Source of the DNA: Pontibacillus yanchengensis
Lineage (GTDB): Bacteria; Bacillota; Bacilli; Bacillales; BH030062
Assembly: GCF_009856295.1 (NCBI RefSeq)
Contig: NZ_WMEU01000003.1
Coordinates: forward strand, 186,001 to 250,000
Direction of reading: 5' to 3'
Length of the DNA stretch: 64,000 nt
Part shown: positions 8,345 to 15,329 of the stretch, one piece after another
How positions within the stretch are numbered: position 1 is the first letter of the stretch
Layout: every line of letters begins with the position of its first letter
Notes under the pieces: model-generated
Database searches by the model: none
The model's input: only the letters and a program-made list of their open reading frames with translations
Told to the model about the DNA's origin: nothing
Translations under genes and position numbers: made by a program

Positions 8345-8361
8345 TGCAAAAAACGTGCCAA
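8345..8361 (-). promoter_or_regulatory. Sigma-54 (-24/-12) promoter of the ADC-symporter operon
   Basis: Read on the minus strand the sequence is TTGGCACGTTTTTTGCA, matching TGGCAC-N5-TTGC with correct spacing. The start of transcription should fall near 8334, about 28 bp before the first ADC gene. A sigma-54 activator gene ends 80 bp upstream. Confidence 0.92.
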
Positions 8362-8441
8362 CATAAAGAGTGTTGATTTGACGGAATTTTAAGAAAATTT
8401 AATATCTACATAACTCACATCATTTATATGAAAATGGGTAA

Positions 8442-9884
8442 TTACTCAATTTTGGGTAGGTTTTTCATCTTTTGCTTATACACTTCCGAATTTAAATTGT
8501 ATTTCTTGATTTTATTACTCAATGTTTGTTGTGGTATATCTAAATTTCTAGCTGCTTTAGAGATGTTGCCATTTGTTGTAGACAACTGCTTCGTAATAAG
8601 GTCGATTTCAAGTTTTCTCACTTCATGTTGTAGTGTAGTATTCCGGTCGTTTTTTACATAATCTTCTGAAGTAGTTTGAGGGGGAAGAGAGACAATCTCA
8701 TCCACTTGGATATCTTCTTTCTGGATAATGCTAGATGTAGTAAGGTTCATCGCTCGTTCAATCATGTTTCTTAATTCACGAATGTTTCCAGGCCAATTGT
8801 AGTTATAAAAATAATCCATCACTTCCTCATCAACCTTTATGACACTCTTCTGCAATTCATCGTTATAGAGGTTTATAAAGTGATCAACTAGTAATGGAAT
8901 ATCACTTTTTCGATTCCGCAATGGAGGTAATTCAAGATAAAGGACATTTAATCTATAATATAAATCAGCTCGCAATTCCTTTTTATGTAGCAATTCCTTG
9001 GGGGGAACATTGGTTGCTGCAATCAATCGAAAAGATACGGAAATCTCTTTTGAGCCACCCACTCTACGGACTTTTTTATCTTGAAGAACACGCAATAATT
9101 TTCCCTGTAACGATAAAGGCATGGAATTGATCTCGTCTAAGAAGAGGAGACCTCCATCAGCTAATTCAAATAAACCTGGTCTATCCTCAGCTCCAGTAAA
9201 ACTACCTTTCACCGTCCCAAATAAAATACCCTCTAACAAACTTTCTGGAATGGCAGCACAGTTTTGAGCAATGAAGGGAGCATTTTTTTCCATCGAAGAA
9301 TTCTTGATAGCTTGAACAACCAATTCCTTCCCAGTACCCGTTTCACCATATAAAAAAATTGGTGATGTGCTTTTAGCGTACACGGGGATTTTCTCCTTCA
9401 ATTGTTGTATTTCAGGCGTAGCACCTATGAAATGGTCTGTACTTGAGATCTTGTATGGATTTTTCTTGTTCTGGGATTCAGATTGTTGTTGTTGAAGATG
9501 TACTAAGCGTTCAGAAGTATCATGAAGGGCAGAGACGTCTTCAAACACCTCGAATACACCTACAATGACGTTATCTTCATAAATCGGGTAAGTCGACGTA
9601 AGCGTAGTTTTTCGTTCTCCTCTATATGTAATGAACGTTTGAACATTATCTATTATTGACTGACCTGATTCCAACACTTTTAAGATGGTGCTATTTGACT
9701 TACTAAGGTTGGGGAAAACAGAGAATAATGATTTTCCAATAACATTCTCAGGGTTTAATCCAATATGCTCCGCAGCCTTATTCATGTAAAAAAACGTCAA
9801 ATCCGCATCAACAATGATTACACGTTCCCTCAACGTCTCGATCACTTGCTCGTAAATTTGTGAATTAGTAAAACGGTATCCCAT
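8442..9884 (-). CDS. Sigma-54-dependent transcriptional activator (PAS-AAA-Fis)
   Basis: 480 residues: PAS domain (about 10-125) as ligand sensor, AAA+ domain with Walker A GETGTGKE (180-187), GSFTGA loop (227-232) that contacts sigma-54, Walker B LLFLDE (246-251), and a C-terminal Fis-type helix-turn-helix (NISKAARNLDIPQQTLSNKIKKY). The loop has Ser instead of the usual Ala of GAFTGA, a variant met in natural activators. The gene lies directly upstream of the sigma-54 promoter at 8345-8361 on the same strand, so it very likely activates the ADC-symporter operon on binding a small ligand. Layout is like RocR, AcoR and BkdR. Confidence 0.93.
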   Translation of the reverse strand: MGYRFTNSQIYEQVIETLRERVIIVDADLTFFYMNKAAEHIGLNPENVIGKSLFSVFPNLSKSNSTILKVLESGQSIIDNVQTFITYRGERKTTLTSTYPIYEDNVIVGVFEVFEDVSALHDTSERLVHLQQQQSESQNKKNPYKISSTDHFIGATPEIQQLKEKIPVYAKSTSPIFLYGETGTGKELVVQAIKNSSMEKNAPFIAQNCAAIPESLLEGILFGTVKGSFTGAEDRPGLFELADGGLLFLDEINSMPLSLQGKLLRVLQDKKVRRVGGSKEISVSFRLIAATNVPPKELLHKKELRADLYYRLNVLYLELPPLRNRKSDIPLLVDHFINLYNDELQKSVIKVDEEVMDYFYNYNWPGNIRELRNMIERAMNLTTSSIIQKEDIQVDEIVSLPPQTTSEDYVKNDRNTTLQHEVRKLEIDLITKQLSTTNGNISKAARNLDIPQQTLSNKIKKYNLNSEVYKQKMKNLPKIE

Positions 9885-9949
9885 ACTAGACCATCCTTTC
9901 TTTTTGTTTACTATATCATGAAGTAGGAAAGGAGGGACATGGGAGAAGA

Positions 9950-10356
9950 TGAGACGCGGGGACAGGTCCCTCGTCTCATTTTGGGATGGAGGGACAGGTC
10001 CCTCATCCCAAAATGAGTTGAAAGAACGATAAATGAAAATAGGGAGACAAAGAGGTGGTCCCCCCGACCAAATATCAGGAGTGAATCAAGGACGCGAAAC
10101 GAAACAATGTCGGCTTACGCAGATTCTATTAATCTCTACAAAGACACTACTGGAAGGTGGCGTTGGTAGAGAAAAGCATCCAATGGTGCTATCGTTGGAG
10201 CTTCTACGGAAGGTTACGTTAATAAGATAAGAACGACTGCAAAGACAATGTGAAAAGAAATATGGTTCAAGTAAGCAGATCTCCCAGTAATAATTACAGG
10301 GAGATCTATTTTTTGAGCTTTGTAGAGTGAGACGAGGAACCTGTCCCCGCATCCCA
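9950..10356. repeat. Palindrome-bounded DUF1508 cassette, copy 2 (decayed)
   Basis: The same left end (GGGGACAGGTCCCTCGTCTC, then the second palindrome and about 50 bp of shared sequence up to 10058), the same gene region and terminator, and the same right end (10328-10356) as the cassette at 4771-5252. About 80 bp between the left end and the gene, including a terminator hairpin, are missing or replaced, and the gene is broken. The two copies are in the same orientation and bracket the sigma-54 ADC operon. Confidence 0.75.
10107..10276 (+). pseudogene. Broken copy of the DUF1508 gene
   Basis: Reads MSAYADSINLYKDTTGRWRW and then TAG where the intact gene has CAG (Gln), so it stops at codon 21. 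Further on an indel after GYVNK shifts the frame. The ribosome site of the intact copy is also lost. The terminator stem after it (10277-10307) is kept with one mismatch. Confidence 0.85.
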
Positions 10357-10453
10357 TTTTTCTTTCAATACATATTGATAGAATAGTCTGAAAAAAATTA
10401 TAATTGAAGTGTGATAGAAATATAAGTAATGTTGCAAAGAGGAGATGACTGTT

Positions 10454-10753
10454 GTGAGAAAGAGAATTGAGGAAATTGCACAACGATTACCAGAAGGTCA
10501 CAAGGATATCGCGGTGTATACAGACCATGTGTTTGAGGCATTGGATAACTACTCAGAGGAACATCGTAAATTGATTGCTACCAATGCAGCTCATGGTGCT
10601 GATCCAAATCCAGACACGGAAAAAGAATTTCGGGACAACATTGCTGATACGAAGCGGATGATGATTCAAGTATTAGAAAAAACTGCCCAAGATTTTGAGC
10701 ACAAAGGCGATAAATATTGGGATAAGAACTATGATGATGGCATAGATATGTAA
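10454..10753 (+). CDS. Conserved-looking small soluble protein, function unknown
   Basis: A 99-residue charged helical protein (VRKRIEEIAQRLPEGHKDIAVYTDHVFEALDNY...) ending in an acidic tail NYDDGIDM. No signal peptide or membrane span. I do not recognise the family. GAGGAG at 10439-10444 abuts ATG 10445 but lies 9 nt before GTG 10454, so the GTG is the likelier start. A clear terminator follows. Its own transcript is likely since the decayed cassette lies before it. Confidence 0.65.
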   Translation: MRKRIEEIAQRLPEGHKDIAVYTDHVFEALDNYSEEHRKLIATNAAHGADPNPDTEKEFRDNIADTKRMMIQVLEKTAQDFEHKGDKYWDKNYDDGIDM

Positions 10754-10772
10754 ATCCTCATAGGAAGTGAAA

Positions 10773-10799
10773 AACCTCCAGTTACTGGAGGTTTTTATT
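10773..10799 (+). terminator. Rho-independent terminator
   Basis: AACCTCCAG and CTGGAGGTT (10773-10781, 10785-10793) with a TTA loop and TTTTATTTT after it. Confidence 0.9.
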
Positions 10800-10862
10800 T
10801 TGAATGGGAAGAGATACCTGTCCCTTCATATCACCTTGGAGGAGAGCGCAGTGAACTTATCT

Positions 10863-11281
10863 CTACTGTCTCTTTAGAACAATAACCCCATCAATCACTT
10901 GCATATCATTGAATGGATTGTCTTGTGCTACTGCTTGTATGGTGAAGTCTGGGTGGAAATACCCTAATTTAAACTTCTCTCGAATTTGTTTCGACTTCTG
11001 AGAAGTAGTGTTTTGTTTTGTTCCGAAATATTCTAAAACTACATCTAGTGAAACATAAGAATCATTATCTTTATCAAATAAAAAGTTGATTGTAGCTAAT
11101 GCATGAATGACCCAGCAGCCCAATTCTTAATTTTTCCCCTCGAGAAAGGAACCTCTCTTTTTCTAGCCATTTTCTCGATAAGTTTTTTACTAATCTCTGC
11201 GTATTCGTCAGTTAAGTATTGGTTCCGACACAAACGCTTGGTCAATTGATTCTTCATCAACAAGCATGATGTTCTCTTCAT
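10863..11281 (-). pseudogene. Frameshifted DUF6398-type protein
   Basis: Two minus-strand frames join into one protein: YLTDEYAEISKKLIEKMARK ... IKNWAAG in the first, then VIHALATINFLFDKD ... DVVLEYFGTKQNTTSQKSK and FNDMQVIDGVIVLKRQ in the second, the order seen in DUF6398 proteins. A single missing base near 11118 in a G run (GCTGGGTCATT) separates them. A further shift upstream is likely, because the other frame before 11230 reads EENIMLVDEESIDQAFVSE. With at least two lesions this is more likely a decayed gene than a sequencing error. Function of the family is unknown. Confidence 0.65.
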
Positions 11282-11324
11282 GAAATTCCCGTTGATTTAA
11301 TTGTTCAAATACATACAGTAGAGA

Positions 11325-11432
11325 GAAGCTCTTGAAGAAGTTTTTGAGAAGCTTATCCAATGGAGAGCGGGAAATAAGACTTCTGACGAGATGATTGCTT
11401 CGCTTGTCGTCTTTACTGATACTATTGTTTGA
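11325..11432 (+). other. Possible gene remnant on the plus strand
   Basis: An open stretch without a start reads EALEEVFEKLIQW ... SDEMIASLVVFTDTIV and stop, with coding-like composition, bounded on the left by a TAG two codons earlier. It may be the tail of a deleted gene. The surrounding 10.8-11.5 kb looks like a zone of decay. No family recognised. Confidence 0.3.
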
Positions 11433-11442
11433 GTGAAAAGAA

Positions 11443-11471
11443 TGGGATGAAGGGACAGGTCCCTCGTCTCA
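11443..11471. repeat. Dispersed palindrome, single unit
   Basis: TGGGATGAAGGGACAGGTCC then CTCGTCTCA: one unit of the GGGACAGGTCCCTC family. Confidence 0.75.
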
Positions 11472-11508
11472 TTTTTTAAAGATGGTCTCTGAGCATGATA
11501 GATTTTTA

Positions 11509-11542
11509 TAAAAAAATGGACCTCCAACCATAGGAGGTCCAT
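11509..11542 (-). terminator. Terminator of the DUF3221-like lipoprotein gene
   Basis: ATGGACCTCC and GGAGGTCCAT (11516-11525, 11533-11542) form a perfect 10-bp stem; read on the minus strand it is followed by a run of T. Confidence 0.85.
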
Positions 11543-11552
11543 TTATATTCAT

Positions 11553-11900
11553 CTACTGAGTAGATACTTCTTTTATTTTATCTGCTGTACGCAAAGGAGG
11601 ACTCGATGCTGATTGAGATCCATCCCAATACACTATTATCTTTGTGCCAACCTTTAAATTTTTGTACTCACCCCTTGGGAAATGATAGTAAGCACCGTTA
11701 CTATTTTTAGCTATATCTTCTAATTCTTCAGCATTTTTGTTAGAGATCTCATCTTCACTTATGTTCGGTATCAATAATATTTCGGTAAGATTATTCACAT
11801 CATCTTTCTTCTGCACAACGATTCCTTCCTGTTGATGTGTAGATTGCCCGCAAGATCCCAGAACAAAAGCAAATAGAATGAAGGGAATCAATTTTTTCAA
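11553..11900 (-). CDS. DUF3221-like lipoprotein
   Basis: 115 residues with a lipoprotein signal peptide (MKKLIPFILFAFVLGSCGQ, lipobox LGSC, Cys17 lipidated), then a small beta domain with VGTKIIVYWDGSQSASSPP near the end, as in DUF3221 proteins of Bacillus. The start is TTG, 8 nt after AAGGAGG. Anchored on the outer face of the membrane; function unknown. The family assignment is by pattern only. Confidence 0.65.
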   Translation of the reverse strand: MKKLIPFILFAFVLGSCGQSTHQQEGIVVQKKDDVNNLTEILLIPNISEDEISNKNAEELEDIAKNSNGAYYHFPRGEYKNLKVGTKIIVYWDGSQSASSPPLRTADKIKEVSTQ

Positions 11901-12071
11901 ATTAATGACCTCCTTATAAAATAGTCATCACACATATCAAAACACATTGAACTTAGATGTTTAAAGTGTATCATACGTTTCCATATTTTGTGTTAGAGCA
12001 CATTTTATTCAATCATTCATTTAGCTTTATTTCGTTGGTTTTGTATGCTATCTAACCCATGAAAGTTTAAT

Positions 12072-12114
12072 AAAAAAAGGGCACAAGAGGCAGTGATACT
12101 ACCGCTTGTGTCCC
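12072..12114 (-). terminator. Terminator downstream of the DUF4064 gene
   Basis: GGGCACAAG pairs with CTTGTGTCCC (12079-12087, 12105-12114, one G-U pair); on the minus strand a T7 run follows. It lies beyond the palindrome at 12129-12159. The remaining sequence between 11901 and 12070 shows no gene. Confidence 0.75.
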
Positions 12115-12128
12115 TAACCTATTACTAA

Positions 12129-12159
12129 ATGAAACGAGGTACCTGTCCCTCCGTCTCAC
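12129..12159. repeat. Dispersed palindrome, single unit
   Basis: ATGAAACGAGGTACCTGTCC then CTCCGTCTCAC: a diverged unit of the GGGACAGGTCCCTC family, directly against the stop codon of the DUF4064 gene. Confidence 0.7.
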
Positions 12160-12606
12160 TTAAACATCAACTGGTTCTGGTTCGGAAACTTTTGGTTTTC
12201 TGACCAATGCCATAATTCCAGCGATCAAATAAGCAATGCCGCCAAAGAAGCTAAGGAATAATGTAGCAATGGTGCCGATAACAGCTGTCACAATCAAAAT
12301 GATGCCGCTAGTTTTTGGCTTCTTGTTCCCTTTTAGTAAAAAGATAGACAGGCCGCCTAATCCTACTCCTATTAAGGAAGCAACCAATACATACGTAGTA
12401 AAACTACTAATCATATTAGCCATTTCATTCAGGTCAATCGTCTGTCCACCTTCCATTTGGGAGTACGTTTCATTTAACGACTCTTGAAGCATTTGCTGAA
12501 ATTCAGGATTGCCCTGCACGCTTAAGAAAATAATGCTTAGGCCTAGTAATCCTGTGAACATGACCATGCCTATAATAGTAATGATAATTTCTGCTTTTCG
12601 ACTCAT
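12160..12606 (-). CDS. DUF4064 domain membrane protein
   Basis: 148 residues starting MSRKAEIIITIIGMVMFTGLLGL, with four hydrophobic segments and an outside loop rich in Gln/Glu between the first two, then a short basic-acidic tail. This is the DUF4064 layout common in Bacillaceae; function unknown. ATG 12606 is chosen because GAGGAGG (12614-12620) stands 7 nt upstream; the frame continues eight codons further without a site. Transcribed alone, ending at the hairpin at 12072-12114. Confidence 0.8.
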   Translation of the reverse strand: MSRKAEIIITIIGMVMFTGLLGLSIIFLSVQGNPEFQQMLQESLNETYSQMEGGQTIDLNEMANMISSFTTYVLVASLIGVGLGGLSIFLLKGNKKPKTSGIILIVTAVIGTIATLFLSFFGGIAYLIAGIMALVRKPKVSEPEPVDV

Positions 12607-12762
12607 CCATAAACCTCCTCTATCAAACATGTAACATAACTCCCTCTACTATATCATGGCACCGGCTTTTGAACATAATAACAGCATTTACCAACTTTCC
12701 TTCAACGGCGTCAGACCCCATCGTGCTAATTTGGAAAAGAGAATTGCATATTCCTGAATCTT

Positions 12763-12791
12763 TGGGACGAGGAACCTGTCCCTGCGTCTCA
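12763..12791. repeat. Dispersed palindrome, single unit
   Basis: TGGGACGAGGAACCTGTCCC then TGCGTCTCA, in the gap between divergent genes at 12607-12879. No other feature seen in that gap. Confidence 0.75.
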
Positions 12792-12879
12792 CCCTTCATC
12801 TGAGGCGAAACAACCATGGAGAACACCCCTCTAGAAGCCGATATAAAGAAAGTACGATGATGAAGGGGAGACGTGTGAT

Positions 12880-14085
12880 GTGATGTTTTACAGAATAATA
12901 GTATGTTTGTTTTTGTCATTTATGATTGTTGGAGGTTTACCGATACATGGGGAAAAACGGGATTATCGTTCCTCTTATAGCACTTGGGTGTGGAGAACGT
13001 ATCAGATCGTTGATCACCAAGAGGAGTTATTTCGTGAGTTAGAATCAAAACGAGTACAGAAAATCTATCTTCAAGTGAACCGGGATATCTCAAAAGTTGA
13101 ATACAGAACGTTCATTCAGAAAGCTAGTAAAAAGGGGATGGATGTTTATGCGTTAGAAGGATCACCTAGTTGGGTTGAAATAGATAATCAACGAGCTTCG
13201 TTGTTCATGGATTGGTTGGAAAAGTATCAAAAAGAGGCAAGTCAGCCTCAGCAGTTCACAGGTATTCATCTTGATGTGGAACCTCATGCTCATGCCATGT
13301 GGGACACAAATCAACAAAAGGCCATTACTAGATATCAAGCTATCTTAAAATCGTTTCGTAAAAAGGCTGCTGCGCTGAATCTTCCTTTTGAATCGGATCT
13401 TCCCTTTTGGTTTGATGGTGTATCATTTGATAACGAAAATGGTAAAGGGCGCCTAAGCGATTGGGTTATCCGAAATACGGATGGTATTACGGTTTTGGCT
13501 TACCGAAATTTTGTGGAAGGTAAAAATGGAATCATTCCATTGATTGAGCATGAAACGGAGTATGCCAATAAGCTGAATACAAAGGTGGAAGTTGGGGTGG
13601 AGACGAAGGATATGAACCCTGCCTATTTGACCTTTTATGAGCTGGGACAACAACAAATGAATGACGTACTTGGAAAAGTAGCCAACCACTACGGTGATGC
13701 ATCCAGCTTCAATGGGTTTGCCGTTCATGAATATAATAGTTGGACAGAAATCGATAAGGAACCGATCTCATATGAAGAAGATGCCTTTATATTGTACAAA
13801 TCGAAAAAGAATGTTGGTGTGAATCATAACTGGGTGATTCAGCTTAATACAGCCTTAGATGAGGAGTCTGTTCATAGTAAAACCGTCTATGTAAAAAAGG
13901 ATAATGGAGAAAAGATAGATGTGAACGTGAACCTTGAAGGTGCTGATCGAGTGGTGGTTCAGTCCCCTAAGGGAGGATATGAAACAGGGGCGTCTTATAC
14001 GCTATATATCGATGACGAGGTATTATCGGTGAAAGGGAAAAAAATGAAAAATGGCGTGTTCATGCCATTCATGATAGAAAACTAG
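12880..14085 (+). CDS. Secreted TIM-barrel-like protein with C-terminal Ig-like domain
   Basis: 401 residues. A signal peptide (about 1-24) precedes a domain with VQKIYLQVNRD, GIHLDVEPHA and TDGITVLAYRNF, the kind of strand-and-acid pattern seen in glycoside-hydrolase-type barrels; the specific activity is unknown. From about residue 308 (NHNWVIQLNTALDEESV...) to the end lies an Ig-like domain of the SbsA_Ig/Big_5 type, which is also found N-terminally in the proteins at 21030, 24289 and 25361. The start is GTG 12880 or ATG 12883, with AAGGGGAG at 12863-12870. Probably exported and cell-wall-associated. Confidence 0.65.
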   Translation: MMFYRIIVCLFLSFMIVGGLPIHGEKRDYRSSYSTWVWRTYQIVDHQEELFRELESKRVQKIYLQVNRDISKVEYRTFIQKASKKGMDVYALEGSPSWVEIDNQRASLFMDWLEKYQKEASQPQQFTGIHLDVEPHAHAMWDTNQQKAITRYQAILKSFRKKAAALNLPFESDLPFWFDGVSFDNENGKGRLSDWVIRNTDGITVLAYRNFVEGKNGIIPLIEHETEYANKLNTKVEVGVETKDMNPAYLTFYELGQQQMNDVLGKVANHYGDASSFNGFAVHEYNSWTEIDKEPISYEEDAFILYKSKKNVGVNHNWVIQLNTALDEESVHSKTVYVKKDNGEKIDVNVNLEGADRVVVQSPKGGYETGASYTLYIDDEVLSVKGKKMKNGVFMPFMIEN

Positions 14086-14108
14086 TTTGCGGTGATGTGA
14101 TGAAGAAA

Positions 14109-14169
14109 TGGGACGAGGAACCTGTCCCTGTATCTCAAATTGGGACGAGGAACCTGTCCCCGCATCCCA
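14109..14169. repeat. Dispersed palindrome, two units in tandem
   Basis: TGGGACGAGGAACCTGTCCC occurs twice (14109 and 14141), each followed by a TATCTCA or GCATCCCA end. It fills the gap between the barrel protein and the phosphatase gene. Confidence 0.8.
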
Positions 14170-14237
14170 CCCTGGCACCTGTTTGCTATTATCGTTTATA
14201 CTTAAGTCAGTATGTACTAGAAATGAGGTGGGGCTAC

Positions 14238-15128
14238 ATGATCAAGCACTACACGATTCACTACCAACACGGCGTTGGTGTGGAGAACGAAGATGCCTAT
14301 GTCCTGAATGAAGAAGCTGGTATTTTTGCTGTTATCGACGGGGCAACTGGGATAGGTGGTCTTCCTGGCAAGCTATCTTCAGCTACGATGAAGGAGTCGC
14401 TGGATACTTCGGAGAGCGGCACCACTCTTTTTCAAGAGGTAACACGAGCTAATCAGGAAGTAGGCAAAAGAAATGCGGAGCAAAACGGCCATGACCATAT
14501 TGATAACGTTCCCCGTCAGGATCGTAGCACGTGCGGTATGGCGGCCATTAAACTGTATGAATCCGGTCAAATGGAGTTCGCTCATACTGGGGATTGTATG
14601 TTGTTTATCGAATACAGTAACAATGATATCCGATGCGTGACGTATGATCATGTGTCCAAATTTGATAGCGTCACGATCGCTTCTGTGGAACAAACATGGG
14701 ATGAGCTGTTGGAGCCTGGAGAAAATCCAAATACATGGTCAGAGGATCGCATTGAACAAGCCTTAAGGGATATTCGTGAAAAAAATATGCCGATTCTGAA
14801 GCGGAACCGTTCGAACATTAATAAAAAACATGGCTACAGCATCATCGATGGAAGCAAGGATGCCGAACAGTTCATGGAGCATGGAAAGCTCTACTTACAT
14901 AACGCGACACGAATTCTCATGCTTTCCGACGGACTTCAGCTCCCTGATAGCAAAGCCAACGGCCAGCAAGTTTGGATGGAGACCGCAACTTATGCATTTG
15001 ATCATGGGCTAGAGAAGTTGCAGGAAAAGGTAAATCATCTTGAAAAAGAGGATCCTGCATGTATTCGGTATCCTCGGTTGAAGCAGGCGGATGATAAGAC
15101 TGGGGTTTTGATTGAGTTAATAGAATAG
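14238..15128 (+). CDS. PP2C-family protein phosphatase-like protein
   Basis: 296 residues. PP2C metal-site motifs are in order: VGVENEDAY (Asp19), AVIDGATG (Asp34-Gly35), STCGMAAIKL, FAHTGDC and, near residue 235, LMLSDGLQL, with an acidic ADDKTG close to the end. Such enzymes remove phosphate from Ser/Thr. ATG 14238 after GAGGTGGGG is the start; the frame runs further back only through the palindromes at 14109-14169. Soluble, no regulatory domain seen. The cognate kinase is not in the window. Single-gene transcript with its own terminator. Confidence 0.78.
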   Translation: MIKHYTIHYQHGVGVENEDAYVLNEEAGIFAVIDGATGIGGLPGKLSSATMKESLDTSESGTTLFQEVTRANQEVGKRNAEQNGHDHIDNVPRQDRSTCGMAAIKLYESGQMEFAHTGDCMLFIEYSNNDIRCVTYDHVSKFDSVTIASVEQTWDELLEPGENPNTWSEDRIEQALRDIREKNMPILKRNRSNINKKHGYSIIDGSKDAEQFMEHGKLYLHNATRILMLSDGLQLPDSKANGQQVWMETATYAFDHGLEKLQEKVNHLEKEDPACIRYPRLKQADDKTGVLIELIE

Positions 15129-15139
15129 AATGGTAATAG

Positions 15140-15172
15140 TCGCTTCTCCATTATAGGAGGAGCGATTTTTTT
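15140..15172 (+). terminator. Terminator of the phosphatase gene
   Basis: TCGCTTCTCC and GGAGGAGCGA (15140-15149, 15156-15165) with a T7 run. Confidence 0.9.
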
Positions 15173-15329
15173 ATTGTCGGGAAATTGTTAAGTGTAGGCC
15201 CCAGCATATACGTTGTTCTCAGGAAGCTTGAACCTTTTTTTAATTTCCAAACAACTAGAATTTGAGTCATAATTCCTATGCCTTCTAATATTGTCATAGA
15301 TGTAGTGGTAAATTGGAGGGAGTGTAGTG

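Noticed and set aside
10033..10230. A 65-codon frame through cassette copy 2
   Set aside because: Runs in a different frame from the DUF1508 remnant, starts in the palindrome flank, and lacks a ribosome site.
11297..11542. An 81-codon minus-strand frame at 11.3-11.5 kb
   Set aside because: It includes a palindrome and a terminator and shows no domain; lies in a decay zone.
14097..14237. N-terminal extension of the PP2C-like protein
   Set aside because: It translates the dispersed palindromes at 14109-14169; ATG 14238 has a proper ribosome site and a typical PP2C start.
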